Assembly: GCA_020024695.1 (NCBI GenBank)
Contig: JAHHTK010000002.1
Coordinates: forward strand, 6,661-70,660
Source: Ureaplasma sp.
Lineage (GTDB): Bacteria > Bacillota_I > Bacilli_A > Mycoplasmatales > Mycoplasmoidaceae
DNA: 64,000 nucleotides
Direction of reading: 5' to 3'
Shown: in pieces, positions 10,518 through 22,100 of the stretch
Position numbering within the stretch: position 1 is the first letter of the stretch
Layout: each line of letters begins with the position of its first letter
The notes under the pieces: model-generated
Told to the model about the DNA's origin: nothing
Databases searched by the model: none
What the model saw: only the letters and a program-made list of their open reading frames with translations
Position numbers and translations under genes: made by a program

Positions 10518-11867
10518 TTAGAATAATAAGTTACCAGTGGTTCGTGGGAAAGGAATAACATCCCGAATGTTATTGACCCCAGTTACATACATAATTAAAC
10601 GTTCAAATCCTAAACCGAAGCCACTTGACATGTAATAACCATATCTTCTTAAGTCTAAATATCATTGTAATGGTTCGAGTGACATGTTTAATTCATTACA
10701 ACGGGCGGTTAATTTTTCATAACTAGCTTCCCGTTGACTACCACCGATTAATTCCCCAATTCCTGGGACTAATAAGTCAGTAGCAGCTACAGTTCTATTA
10801 TCTGGGTTTTGGTACATATAAAAGGCTTTAATTTCTTTTGGATAGTTCATTAAGAACAATGGACCTTGCACTACTTGTTCACATAAATAACGTTCGTGTT
10901 CACTAGCTAAATCCATACCAAAGAAAATGTTTTTGTCTTCAAATTCAAAACCATTAGCAACAGCTTGTTTTAAGATTTCAATTCCTTGAGCGTAGTCCAT
11001 TTTAGCATAATCTTTTTCTAATAAGTTAGCTAAACGAGTGTTTAAATCTTTATCAACTCATTGGTTAAAGAAAGCAATTTCATCAGGACATTTTTGTTGG
11101 TATTCCCGAATGACGTATTTCAACATATCTTCAGCAACGTGAATTAAACCGTTTAAATCGGTATTTGCCATTTCTGGTTCGACCATTCAGAATTCGGCAG
11201 CGTGACGGTTGGTATGACTTTTTTCAGCTCTAAAGGTTGGTCCAAAAGTATATACATTTTTAAAAGCTTGAGCATAAGCTTCGGCTTGTAATTGACCTGT
11301 TACGGTTAAACAAGCTGGCTTGATAAAGAATGGATCTTTTGGATCATCAACTAATTTAAAAGTTTCGCCAGCTCCTTCCCCATCATTACTTGTAATTAAT
11401 GGCGAAGCGACTCACACAAAGTTGTTAGTTTGGAAATAGGAGTGGATTGCAAATGCTAAAACACTTCTGACTTTCATAACAGCACTAAATAAATTGGTCT
11501 TTGGTCTTAAGTGGGCAATTTCTCTTAAGAATTCTACACTGTGACGTTTCTTTTGTAATGGATAGTCTTCATCACATTGTTTTAATAAAACTACTTCTTG
11601 AGCGACAATTTCAAATGGTTGGGCAGCGTTTTCAGTAATTTTAATGCTTCCGATTACTTTAATGGTTGCCCCAGTTCGGGCCGCACTTGCTTGATCGAAA
11701 CCAATGGTGTCTTGTTTATAAACAACTTGAACAGGAGTAAAGCAAGTTCCATCAGTTAATGAAATAAATCCAATCGCTCCACTATTACGATTTGATTTTA
11801 CATAACCAATAACTTCAATGACATCACTAAGTTCTTGATAGTTTTTGTGTAATTCTGCAATAATCAT
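10518..11867 (-). CDS. asnS: Asparaginyl-tRNA synthetase
   Basis: 449 residues; charges tRNA-Asn. A class II synthetase: N-terminal OB-fold anticodon-binding domain ([15 protein letters not shown]...), then motif 1 (HLRPKTN, a signature of AsnRS), motif 2 around the Arg of the [15 protein letters not shown] region (11170-11220), and motif 3 [15 protein letters not shown] near the end. The C-terminal RTTGNLLF fits the family (RTxGxxxF). It is part of the packed tsaD-metK-asnS-pgsA-gapN string, with metK 11 nt upstream. Confidence 0.95.
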
Positions 11868-11878
11868 TTTCTTTCTCC

Positions 11879-13015
11879 TTATTTGTTTTGCATCATTTGT
11901 TGAATTTGAGCCACTTTATCTAAACGTTCTCATGGTAAATCAATATCTGTTCGGCCAAAGTGACCATAGGTAGCGGTTTGTTTAAAGTGAGGTTGGTTAC
12001 CTTCTAATTGTTTAATCATGCCTGAAACACTTAAATCAAAGCATTGGTTAATAACATCATAAATTTGACTTAATGGGACGTGGTTAGTATTAGTATGTAC
12101 ATTGATTGCAATCGGTTTAGTAATCCCGATTCCAAACGCTAATTGAATTTCTAATTTATCAGCTAATCCAGCTGCAACTAAGTTTTTAGCAATATAACGA
12201 GCCATATAACTACCAGTACGGTCTACTTTAGTGGCATCCTTACCACTAAAAGCACCCCCACCATGACGACCAATGCCACCATAGGTATCAACAATGATTT
12301 TTCTACCTGTTAAGCCAGTGTCACCAATGGGACCCCCAATAATGAATTTGCCACTTGGGTTAATAATCTTTTTAAAATCATGGTTTAAATGGTATTGAGC
12401 AGCAACTTGGTCCATAATTTGACTAATGAATTTTTCAATTTGAGCTTGGGAAACATTTTCATCATGTTGGACACTCATTAACATGGTGTCAATTGAAAGT
12501 TGGTTTTCATTACTGTAATCAATGGTAACTTGACTTTTCGTGTCAGCTTTTAATCAATTGACAACATGGTTTAACCGAGCTTGTTCTACTTGTTTAACTA
12601 ATTCATGACTTAAAACAATTGGTAAAGGCATATATTCTGGCGTTTCATTGGTAGCATAACCAAAAACAATCCCTTGGTCCCCTGCCCCAATTTCTCCATT
12701 ATTTTTAACAACAGCTTGGTTAATATCAGCACTTTGTTTATTTACATTAGAGATGATGGTAAAGTCGTTTTCATCATAACCTAATGGTTTTAAAATGTCT
12801 CATGCGGTTTGGACAATATCAACATAACCAGAAGTGGTAATTTCACCCCCGATAACAATTAAACGGTTGCTAGCAAAGACTTCACAAGCCACTTTCGCAT
12901 GGGGATCAACTTTTAAGCACGCATCTAAGACAGCATCACTAATTTGATCACAAATTTTGTCAGGGTGGCCAGGACCGACCGACTCACTAGTAATTAAATT
13001 TTTAACTTCAATCAT
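11879..13015 (-). CDS. metK: S-adenosylmethionine synthetase
   Basis: 378 residues; makes S-adenosylmethionine from Met and ATP, the methyl donor for RNA methyltransferases and the radical source for the HemW/MtaB enzymes here. Motifs: [20 protein letters not shown] at the N-terminus, [15 protein letters not shown], and [18 protein letters not shown]. The start at 13015 overlaps nothing; tsaD ends 4 nt upstream. Confidence 0.96.
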
Positions 13016-13018
13016 AAG

Positions 13019-13987
13019 CTACCTTTCATTTGAATTTTGGTCACGATAAGCAAGCACTAAATTTCCATAATATGCAATCATGGCTGCATTATCACCTGAA
13101 TATTTTCGTTCTACTAAATGCACTTGGGCATCTAATTTTGCTAATTCTTGTTTTAAATAAGAGTTAGCTGCCACGCCCCCTCCGACCGAGACGACATGGA
13201 TAACGTATTGATTTAAATAATATTTGAGTTTCTTAATAATTTCGCCAATGGCAAACTTTTGAAAAGATGACCCAATCGCAATGGCATCAATGGGTTCGTG
13301 ATGAATTTGTTTTTGATAAATATAATTAATAACTGCTGTTTTTAGTCCAGAGAAACTGAACCGATTAAAGGCAGCATCTGAATTAATAAAATGAATATTG
13401 GCTTTAGCTTCATCAAAAAAACCATCAATTTTAGGTCCTCCTGGGTAAGGATAACCTAACTTCCGTGCCACTTTATCGAAGACTTCACCCACAGCATCAT
13501 CAGCCGTATCATTTAATCTAACAATATCGACAGGCGAGTTTACTAAATAAATACAGGTCTCACCCCCAGAAACTACTAAACCTAAAAAAGGATAAGTGGG
13601 AGTTTGACCGATTCACCCTGAAAACAAATGGCCATACAAATGGTTAAGCCCAATAACTGGAACTTTTAACACATCACCTAATTGATGACTAAAGACTTTG
13701 CCAACCATCACTGACCCTGGCAACCCTGGTTCAGCACTATACACAATCGCATCAAGGTCTTGATAGTTCATGTCAGCCATCTTCAATGTTTTTTCCACAG
13801 CTTCATGAATAAATGCTAAGTGGTAGCGAGCAGCTAATTCTGGAACCACCCCACCATAACTAGCTTGGTAGGGATATGATGTATAAATGGTATGAGCTAT
13901 CAAATTACCACAAAAAATACATGCTGATGTTTCATCACATGTTGATTCAATTGCTAAAATAACTTTATAGGCATCTTTTTGTTGCAT
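13019..13987 (-). CDS. tsaD: tRNA threonylcarbamoyladenosine transferase TsaD
   Basis: 322 residues; catalytic subunit for t6A37 of ANN-decoding tRNAs, acting with TsaB/TsaC/TsaE. ASKHA-fold motifs: AIESTCDETSAC at the start, YGGVVPELAARYH, the metal-binding HLYGHL pair, SGGETCIYLV, and GGGVAANSYL. First gene of the metK-asnS-pgsA-gapN string and divergent from the Abi gene across 38 nt. MtaB later in this window acts on the t6A product, so two steps of the same tRNA modification are present. Confidence 0.95.
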
Positions 13988-14025
13988 AATTAAACTAAAT
14001 TATATATATATTTTAATAATAAATT

Positions 14026-14937
14026 ATGATGAAAACAACTATTTTTAAGAAAAATAAATTAACCAAAAATGATAAGGAATATTTAAATAATTTAAGTGTG
14101 CACCACAACCTGATTATTAATAAAAAAGTCTTGTTTGTAGCCCTTTATAAAAACTATAGTCCAACCTTTATTATTAATAAATTAGGGAGTTATTTTTATG
14201 ATCCTCATATGTCAGTTGGGTTAAATTATAGTTTTATTAAAGGGATTAAGGCGTCTGATCTCATTGCTTTGTTTGGGTTAGAAAAACTTTTGTCTTCAGC
14301 CTTTTTAGATTTAAGTTTAGATATTGAGCGTCGCTTTAAGGCGAGCATTATTGACACTATCTTAGACTATACCCAAGAATATAATGTGGCTTTTGATTTT
14401 TCAAACCGCTTTTTCTGTCCTTTACAAAACCAAGAATTGCAAACCTTAATGCAAGAAATTTATCATAAAAATGAAACTGAAATTCAAGAACAAGATTTAT
14501 TAACACCAGTGCGATTATTAATCTTTAATATGAGTTTTGGAGCGACTATTGATTTATTTAACCACTTAAATGACCATTTAAAACAATTGATTGTGGCAAA
14601 ATGACCCCAATTTAATAATCAAATTAGCAATTTAGCAGCCATGATTAGAATGGTAAAAGAATTACGAAACTGTTTGGCACACGGTGAACTGTTGATCAAC
14701 TTTGCTACTGAAATGCCACTTGAAATTCAAAAACAATTGCAATTTGATTTAAGTGAACACCAACACCTAGCCCATCTATACCCTGTTATTTATGGGATGG
14801 ACTATTATTTTTGTCACCATAATCCCGACCAACAAGGAATATCTTTACTCAACGATATTTTTAATTTATTTAGTTTTTCATCACCAGCTCAAACTTGTTT
14901 AAGACATTACTTAGATTTACCTAGTAAAGTTAAATAA
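14026..14937 (+). CDS. Abi-family (Abi_2 / AbiD-F-like) protein
   Basis: 303 residues, with one UGA-Trp at 14602. The pattern of short Leu/Tyr-rich helices, a central LSLDIERRFKASIIDTILDY segment, and a C-terminal RMVKELRNCLAHGE (R-N..AH) matches the Abi_2-type abortive-infection proteins. These are linked to phage exclusion and share an RNase-like R-x4-6-H motif with HEPN proteins. No Shine-Dalgarno is visible before the ATG at 14026, and the divergent spacer to tsaD is only 38 nt, so translation could be leaderless. It stands alone with its own terminator. Function in this host is inference. Confidence 0.72.
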
Positions 14938-14945
14938 CGACAGAT

Positions 14946-14977
14946 AAAAAGGAAATACTGAATGTATTTCCTTTTTT
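14946..14977 (+). terminator. Terminator of the Abi gene
   Basis: 13-bp stem AAAAAGGAAATAC / GTATTTCCTTTTT with a 5-nt loop (TGAAT), ending in a T-run. It starts 9 nt past the stop codon. Confidence 0.9.
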
Positions 14978-14998
14978 CTACTTAAGATTTCTATGCCA

Positions 14999-15037
14999 TT
15001 TATTAGAAACCCAAGCTAGAAGTATGTTTCTAATAAA
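14999..15037. repeat. 12-bp perfect inverted repeat beside tRNA-Trp
   Basis: TTTATTAGAAAC and GTTTCTAATAAA, separated by 15 nt, directly downstream of tRNA-Trp(CCA) in its own direction. It lacks a T-run on that strand, so it may be a processing or weak termination hairpin. Confidence 0.5.
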
Positions 15038-15038
15038 T

Positions 15039-15112
15039 TGGCAGAGGTAGTAGGAATCGAACCTACATTAATAGTTTTGGAGACTACGGTTTTACCTTTA
15101 AACTATACCTCT
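15039..15112 (-). tRNA. tRNA-Trp (anticodon CCA)
   Basis: Complete cloverleaf with encoded CCA: acceptor AGAGGTA/TACCTCT, discriminator G, anticodon loop CTCCAAA giving CCA. Reads the standard UGG codon. Confidence 0.9.
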
Positions 15113-15116
15113 ATGA

Positions 15117-15143
15117 AAAAAAGATAGTCATAACTATCTTTTT
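15117..15143 (-). terminator. Terminator between the two Trp tRNAs
   Basis: AAAGATAGT / ACTATCTTT stem with a 4-nt loop and T-runs on both sides. It would end the tRNA-Trp(UCA) transcript before tRNA-Trp(CCA). Confidence 0.65.
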
Positions 15144-15153
15144 AGCTATAAAA

Positions 15154-15227
15154 TGGCAGGGGTAATAGGAATCGAACCCATATAGACGGTTTTGAAGACC
15201 GTTGTTCTGCCCTTGAACTATACCCCT
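15154..15227 (-). tRNA. tRNA-Trp (anticodon UCA), reads UGA as Trp
   Basis: Cloverleaf with encoded CCA: acceptor AGGGGTA/TACCCCT, discriminator G, anticodon loop CTTCAAA giving UCA. This is the tRNA that makes UGA a Trp codon in mollicutes and fixes the code of the window. It is a paralogue of the neighbouring CCA tRNA. Confidence 0.92.
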
Positions 15228-15245
15228 AATTTATATAACACGTTT

Positions 15246-15251
15246 ATTATA
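15246..15251 (-). promoter_or_regulatory. -10 box for tRNA-Trp(UCA)
   Basis: TATAAT on the minus strand, 18 nt before the tRNA. A TTGAAA at 15272-15267 lies 15-16 nt upstream as a possible -35. Confidence 0.6.
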
Positions 15252-15342
15252 CATAACCCTGAAAAAATTTCAATATGAATTATGGGTTATTCAAGGGCGA
15301 ATAGAACAAAAATATTAAAAAATTTGTTTTAAAGATATGGTT

Positions 15343-16665
15343 TTAATCCATGTATAGTCAAGGTGTGTGCTCTGATGAAATTTGAGAACCTGATTGATCT
15401 TCATCTTTGTTAGAATCTGATTGTTCTGAACTTGATTGTCAATCATCTTCAATTCCAGCACCAGGTTTTACTGAATCATCAACCACAGGATTGCTATCTG
15501 GGCCAAAGGCGTTTTCTAAGAAATCAGGAAATTTAACAACTTCAAACTTCTTTCTTAACAAAATAAAGATGTTTCGCATATCGCTATCATGATCATAAAA
15601 GTCACTCTTTTCAATCCCTGTAAAATCTAAAATAATTTCTTTATTTGGATAAAACAAGTTCCGATAATCATCTAAAAATAAATCTAAGACCTTAAGATAA
15701 TCTTGGTTAAAATATGGTTTAAAGAATTCGATACCGTTGATATAAATAGAGGCAATTGTCATATCTCCACTGCCACTGGTTGGGGTATCATGATAATCAT
15801 AAAGAGGTCGGTTAACAATCGGTTCTTTTGGTTGTCAAGGATGACATAAATTGGATTTAGTTAAGACTTTGGGAGCAAGGTAATTGACTGCCCGAGGTAA
15901 ATCCACATTACTAATATTACAATTACTAATCATATCCTTGTCAATACTGGTTAGGTTAGCAGGTAGATTAAGCCGATATGACAAACAATGATTTAAACGC
16001 AACTGAAATTGACTATTATCAACAATATTTGGTAATTCAAAATCACTTCGTTCTAAATTCATATTGTTTAGTTCAATTTTTAAGTTAGCCACATTAGCAT
16101 AGCGATCAAAATTTAGTGAATCAACTAAAGCATTGTCTAATTTAAAATGGACAGCACTGTTGGGACTACTCTTAACACTTGGCAATTCTCAACGGATAAA
16201 ATCTCCATCAGATAAATCTAGTTTCAATTCGCTGAATTGATTTACATTAGCTTCTCATGATGATAAATATGAATCTGGTTGAAGTCCATATAAAAGGTAT
16301 GGTGTTGGAGAAAATTGATCAGCTTTAATTGATAAACTTGACACTGACCTAGGAATAAAAACATAACTAAAACGTACCTGTAAATCTTTTAGTTTTGTTA
16401 AATCTAAATTAACAGTTTGAATCCCTTCAGGGATTACTAAAAATCTTTCATATACATGTCCTGGATACGTAGCACCAATAAACATATCTTCTTCAAGTAA
16501 TCTCACATAAGGTAAATAGTCTTCATTCTTAAAATTGGTTGTATCAAAAGTTCTGGAACTACTTTCATCACTTGCACAAGCATTTAAACAAATGGCTGCC
16601 CCTGGAATTACTAAACTAATTCCAATCGCACTCGTGATCAATTTAGTTGTTTTGTTAATTTTCAT
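15343..16665 (-). CDS. BspA-like surface lipoprotein (copy 1)
   Basis: 440 residues. The signal peptide ends in a lipobox with the lipidated Cys at residue 30 (CLNAC). The mature part repeats motifs such as NLDLTKLKDLQVRFSYVFIPRSV..LSIKAD and LPANLTSI, the leucine-rich pattern of BspA/LRR_5-like proteins. It shares architecture with the next two genes: DTTNFKNEDYLPYVR, an ILYG-like YLLYG element, and a late I..IEFFKPYF block. The C-terminus is Ser/Glu/Asp-rich. Probably exposed on the outer face of the membrane, with adhesion or antigenic roles. It does not resemble peptidases or transport lipoproteins. Confidence 0.75.
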
Positions 16666-16684
16666 CGCTTATTCTTTCTGAATT

Positions 16685-17959
16685 TTAATATGGTCAACCT
16701 GGGTATTCATTAGGATAATTATTATGGTTTTCTTGAGAATCAACTCTAAAGAGTGGTTTTCCATTATGTCAACTATCACTAATATAATTTGGATCTTTAC
16801 TAGCGAAATTCGGTAATAAGACATCACCGATTTTTGTATTTAATTCATTACAAAGATTAAACATAAAGTTTTTATCATAATAAAATTCTTCATTTGAAAT
16901 TCTTCTAAAATCAAAGGTTAATTTGTGATCGTTTGAAGCAGAATTTTGATTTTCACTAAACATTTCTACCGCTTTAGTCGCAGATTGCTTAAAATATGGT
17001 CTAAAGACATCTATATTGTCAAAAACAATTTTGCTTGAAGCTTTTTTATCATAATTATCAAAGCTAGGGTTACAAATACTATTCACACTAAAAGCAAACG
17101 GTTCAATCGTTTTAATTGAACTTGGAATTGTTATATTTTCAATATAGCAATTATTGAATAAATCAGTTTTAATTGTTTCTAAATTGTCTGGTAATCAAGG
17201 TAAATGCTCAAATTGACAATTATTAAAACTTAATTTAAATTTTTCTTCATCAACTATCCTTGGTAATGATATGCTCACAAATTTCCATTTCAAATTTGAT
17301 AATTCAATGTCAACATTAAAAACATTTGAATATTTATTAAGATTAAAGTCTGCAGAACTAATATTGTCAAGTTTAAATTTTACTGAACTATCGTTTCCAC
17401 TTTTAACATATGGAAAATCTCAATATCTGTAACTACCATTACTTAATTCAACATTAAGTCGGTCTAACTGATTTAAATTATTAGGTCTAAAAGATGGAAA
17501 ATTTTTTTCTTCTTGACCATATAAAATGTTAGTAATGTCGTAATTATTATCAGATTTAATAGTTAAATCAGTAACAGACGCTGGGATAATAATATACTCA
17601 AATCTAATATTTAAATTCTTAAGCATGGTTAAATCTAAATTCAATGTTTCTGTCTTTTCAGGAACAATTAAGACATCTATTCAGTTTGAATCGTTATTAC
17701 CAACGAATTGTCCCACACGACCTGATCTAACATAAGGCATAAAGTCTTTATCAGTGGAAAACTTAGATGTATCAAAAACTTTTGATTTATTGTTTTCAGT
17801 TACAGTTGATTCAGGTTGGTCTGGTTGGCCAGAAACTGAGTCAACTGAAGGCTTTTCTTCACTACAAGCATTTAATGCAACAGCACAAATAGGTGTTATC
17901 ACAGTCACACCAATTAAACTAGCAATACCAAGCCAAAACTTTTTATTTTTCTGTTTCAT
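16685..17959 (-). CDS. BspA-like surface lipoprotein (copy 2)
   Basis: 424 residues; lipobox ALNAC with Cys at residue 32, then a Ser/Pro/Glu linker. The body has the LNLDLTMLKNLNIRFEYIIIPASVTDLTIKSD pattern and the LRR_5-like ITIPSSIKTIEPFAFS, followed by a conserved IDVFRPYF block also present in copy 1. It starts 16 nt upstream of copy 3's similar region in phylogenetic terms only; physically a 325-nt spacer separates it from copy 3 and 20 nt separate it from copy 1. The N-terminal ~250 residues are nearly identical to copy 3, so a recent duplication is likely. Confidence 0.75.
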
Positions 17960-18284
17960 ATTAACCTCTTTTTTGAATCGTTTAAGAAAAAATTGACACT
18001 TTTTAAGACTTAAAAGGTGCCTAATTTATCCATTGATTATATTTTAACAAACCTGATAAAACCGAATTTGAATTACCCATAAATTTAGGTTAAATATGAG
18101 TACTTTATACCTTTTATTTATCCCGTGAAGCATTTGTGGTCATTCTGACTGTTTTCTCCATTTTTTCCTTTAGAAAAATCTTTTTTGGACTGTCCAATTT
18201 ATCTTGAACGTTTCAGAAAAACCTCTAAATTATCAAAAAGTGTCCAATTTTTCTTAAATGATACACATATTGAATAAGTCAATT
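17960..18284. other. Spacer between duplicated lipoprotein genes
   Basis: No coding potential seen. It holds the inverted-repeat element described at 17981-18258 and the decayed 3' continuation of the truncated lipoprotein gene near 18260-18284. Confidence 0.5.
17981..18258. mobile_element. Possible MITE-like element with ~24-nt inverted ends
   Basis: The left end (17981-18004, TTTAAGAAAAAATTGACAC...) and the reverse complement of the right end (18235-18258, TTTAAGAAAAATTGGACAC...) match along 24 nt apart from one indel on each side. A further partial copy of the right end lies at 18191-18205. The 278-bp interior has no open reading frame. There is no obvious target duplication. It could be a non-autonomous transposon remnant or a recombination scar between the lipoprotein copies. 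Confidence 0.4.
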
Positions 18285-19034
18285 TTAATTGTTTCTAACT
18301 GGGTAGTATTGTGGTAAATAATCCAAATCACAATTTTTGATACTTAATTTAAATTTTTCTTCATCAACTATCTGTGGTAATGATATTTTCACATTATTAC
18401 GTCTCAAATTGGATAATTCAATTTCGACATTAAAAACATTTGAATATTTATTAAGATTAAAGTCTGCAGAACTAATATTGTCAAGTTTAAATTTTACTGA
18501 ACTATCGTTTCCACTTTTAACATATGGAAAATCTCAATTTTTATAGCTACCATTACTTAATTCAACATTAAGTTTAACTAATTGATTTAAATTATTAGGA
18601 CCAAATGAAGGAGAAATACTATCTTGTTTACCATACAAAATGTTTTCAATTTCATAACTATCATCAGCTTTAATGGTTAAATCAGTAACAGATGATGGAA
18701 TAAAAATATACTTAAATCTAATATCTAAATTTTTAAGCATAGTTAAATCTAAGTTTAAAGTTTCTGTCTTTTCAGGAACAATTAAAACTTTTATTCATTT
18801 TCAATCATTACCTCCAATAAATTGTCATTCATTGCCTGATCTAACATAAGGCATAAAGTCTTTATCAGTGGAAAAATTAGATGTATCAAAAACCTTTGAT
18901 TTGTTGTTTTCAGCATCAATAACGCTATCTTCTTCACTACAAGCATTTAATGCAACAGCACAAATAGGTGTTGTCACAGTCACACCAATTAAACTAGCAA
19001 TACCAAGTCAAAACTTTTTATTTTTTTGTTTCAT
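18285..19034 (-). pseudogene. Truncated BspA-like lipoprotein (copy 3)
   Basis: 249 residues before a stop. The signal peptide and lipobox (ALNAC) are identical to copy 2 apart from one residue, and most of the body matches copy 2 (FDTS.FSTDKDFMPYVRSG, NLDLTMLKN, FPYVKSGNDSSVKFKLD). After LPQYYPVRNN the frame is lost. Right after the stop, another frame resumes copy 2's ETIKIDLFN, so a small deletion or insertion truncated the gene, and the last ~175 codons are gone. The shortened protein could still be exported, but the copy looks degenerate. Confidence 0.7.
18340..19034 (-). repeat. Near-identical repeat of 17220-17959
   Basis: About 700 nt of high identity between lipoprotein copies 2 and 3. 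It begins at the start codon and ends about where copy 3 loses its frame. Substrate for recombination between surface-protein genes. Confidence 0.75.
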
Positions 19035-19101
19035 ATTAACCTCTCGTTTCACAATAACTTAATTATACAAAAAAACAAAATTGAATTAGAAATAAAAAAA
19101 A

Positions 19102-19135
19102 TACTTTTGGAAAACCTTTTTGTTTTTCAAAAGTA
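19102..19135 (-). terminator. Terminator of the giant surface-protein gene
   Basis: Stem TACTTTTG(g)AAAA / TTTTCAAAAGTA. On the minus strand it is followed by TTTTTTTTA. Confidence 0.75.
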
Positions 19136-19159
19136 ATTTTTATTAATCATCATTGTTAT

Positions 19160-22100
19160 CTAGTTTCAATAGAAGCCATGACTATTGCCATAAGCATAAC
19201 CAATACCAACGTTATTTTCACCAATATAAAGGCGTTGGAAAACAGATTGATTTGGTAGAACAGTTTTGCCATCAATTACTTGGCAATCTTGAGTTTGGTA
19301 TGGTTGGTTATAGAAATGGGTGGCATATTGAGGATTATGATAACTAAATGCTAAATTAATCATTTCATCAAATCCAAAGGCTCCTTGGCCAATGAATTGA
19401 ACTGTGCTTGGCATTTGAATTGGTTCATTTGCTGTTGGATAAAGATGTGCTGAACAGAAGGCATAATCGTTAATTTGGTGTAAGTGAGTTGGGAAGTTGA
19501 AGTTATTCAACGCAGATACTTGATAGAAAGCATTTTCACCAATTTCTAGAATTGGTGATGCTTTAGTTAATAAATCACATTGATAAATTTGACTGTATGC
19601 AAAACATCAACTTGGAATGGTACGGATACTAGAGTGGGTTAAATCACAACTAAATCCGTTTAAAATGACTCCATAAAAACTGAATTTACCTAAACTATCA
19701 ATTTGGTTGGCATGAATAGTTAATTGTAGTGGTTTTTGAGTTGCACTAGCATCATTTGCCAGCCCCATTGTAGTTTTTGAATAACTATAACGGTTAAAGA
19801 AGTTAGCAGGAATACTACAACGATCAGGTAAGGTTAAATCGACTGCATTTTGTAATCAAAGCAATGATTCTCTGGTGGCTGAAATATCAGTCATTTGAGC
19901 TGGCATTACTACTTTTAATAAACTTTTTTGAGTGTGTTGGCTAAAAATATGATTAAAGTTTGAAGCATCTAAATCATAAGCATCTTTCGCATCAAGCACT
20001 AATAAATTTAAATCATCAAAACTATTAGGCTCAATAATTTTCAAATCTTTATCTAAAATGACTGTGGTTGCTTTTGAACCTACAAAAGCCCCTTTTTGAA
20101 TGGTTTGAATACCTTGGTGGTGAAAATCTAACACTTCTTGTTGTTTTCCATATTCAGTTAACCCAATTAAAGTATGGTCTTGGACAAGAAAACAATCACA
20201 ATGAACCACTACTGGTTGAACACTAATTAAATTATGGTGAGTAACTTTAAAAATATCACTAGCAATGGATTTGATACTAATTCCATTTGAAACTTTAATT
20301 TCATAATTAATGGTTTGTACATCATTATCTTGTTGTAAATCAAAATGGATTTCATTTATAAAACTAGAATCAAAATGTGTTTGTTGTTCAAATTGATCCA
20401 AAATTTGCTTAATAAATTCAGGCTTATTTAAATCAGTTTCACTTAAAACTTTAGTTTGACTCAACTCTTGAATTTTTTGGTCAATAATTGTGGCTAATAT
20501 TGTTTGTTTAGTTTGGTCTAAAACATGACCATAACTAAAACTTTCAGTTACTTTGACATCTAATTGATGACAAGTAACATCCACTAATTCATTATTTAAA
20601 TGATCAAAAATAGTATTATCATCAAATTCTAAATTATAGTTTAAACTGACATCGCCATTCTTAGTGGTTGTTTGACTAAAATGAATTTTAGTTAAGTGCT
20701 TAATATTAAAACCAGCTTGACTAAATGCTTGTTTTACTTGATCAAAAAAGTCATCATTAGCATTTAAATTCTTTGCTTGAATAGCATAAGGGTCATCTAA
20801 ATAATCCAGTTGTAATTGTTCATGAATAACCTTCATTAATTGTTCACAAGTTTCGTTATCTAAGACCATTGATTTATCAACACTTATTGGAGTTTGAAAC
20901 TTAACGGTTTGGTCTTGGACTTGATAAAGATCATGATATTGTTCATTTTCAAAAGTAGTGGTAAAGCTAAATTCAGCTTGATAATTTCATTGCGAAATTC
21001 CTTGGTCATAAATCACTTCATCAAAATGAACTTGGACTAAATTGTCTTGATAAAAACCATCTTGAAGTTTTCAATTATCTTTAATTTGTTTTAAAACAAC
21101 TGGATTATTGTTTAAAAAACTCGGATTTAAATCTTGAATCTTATCTTGAGCCATTTGGTTTAAGACTGTTTGAATAGTTTCATTCAAACTCATAATATTT
21201 TCATCACTTAAAACTGAATCAAAATTGAATTGCATAACTTTCATGATATGAACAGTTTGGTTTTCAAGTTGATATTGACCATTGTATCTAAGGGTGTTAT
21301 CAAAATAAACTGTTGGTTTAAATTCAAAGCTCACTTGAACATGTCTTTGACCTTGACTATCCGTGTCACTGACATCAAAATGTATTTGATTTAAGTTATG
21401 AATATCAAAACTAAGGTGAGCATCAAATAAAGCTTGTTGGCATTGTTTGAATACTTGGTTACTATTTAAAACATCACTTTGAATCTTAGCTGGATTTAAT
21501 TCATAAAGTTGTCTTAATTGTGTTTCAATAATCCTTAGCATTTGATTTAAATCTTGAGTGTGTAAAAGATCTTGTGGACGGGATTGAACATAACCTTCTC
21601 ATTGAACTTCATGTTGATCTCAATCGATTAAACTATTGTTTTCTGGCTTGCAATTAAATTCAATATCAGGCTTGAAATTAATTGTTACCATTACTTTTTG
21701 TTTAGGACTGATATGGTTTGAATCCCATTGAATGTTCACTTGATCAACATATTGACTATCAAAACCATTTTGAGCTAATTGATTAACAATTCTATCTTGC
21801 ACTGTTGACATTCCTGTTTCAGTGTTTAAATCCTGACTGAATGTATTTTGCAATTCATTTTGAATAATTGTTTGAATTAAATCAAAACCAGACTGGTCTA
21901 ACACTAAATTAGGAGTAGCTGGAATAATTTCAGTAGCAGGAATATTTTGACCAGCTTGGTCAACAATGCCCTCACCTAATTCATAACTAAAAGTTAAACT
22001 ATGTTGATTCTTATTTAAAAGATACTGGTCATTACTACTTAAATCAGCTCCAAATTGTACATAATCAAAGAAGATAATTTGGACTCCTACTTGATTGTTA

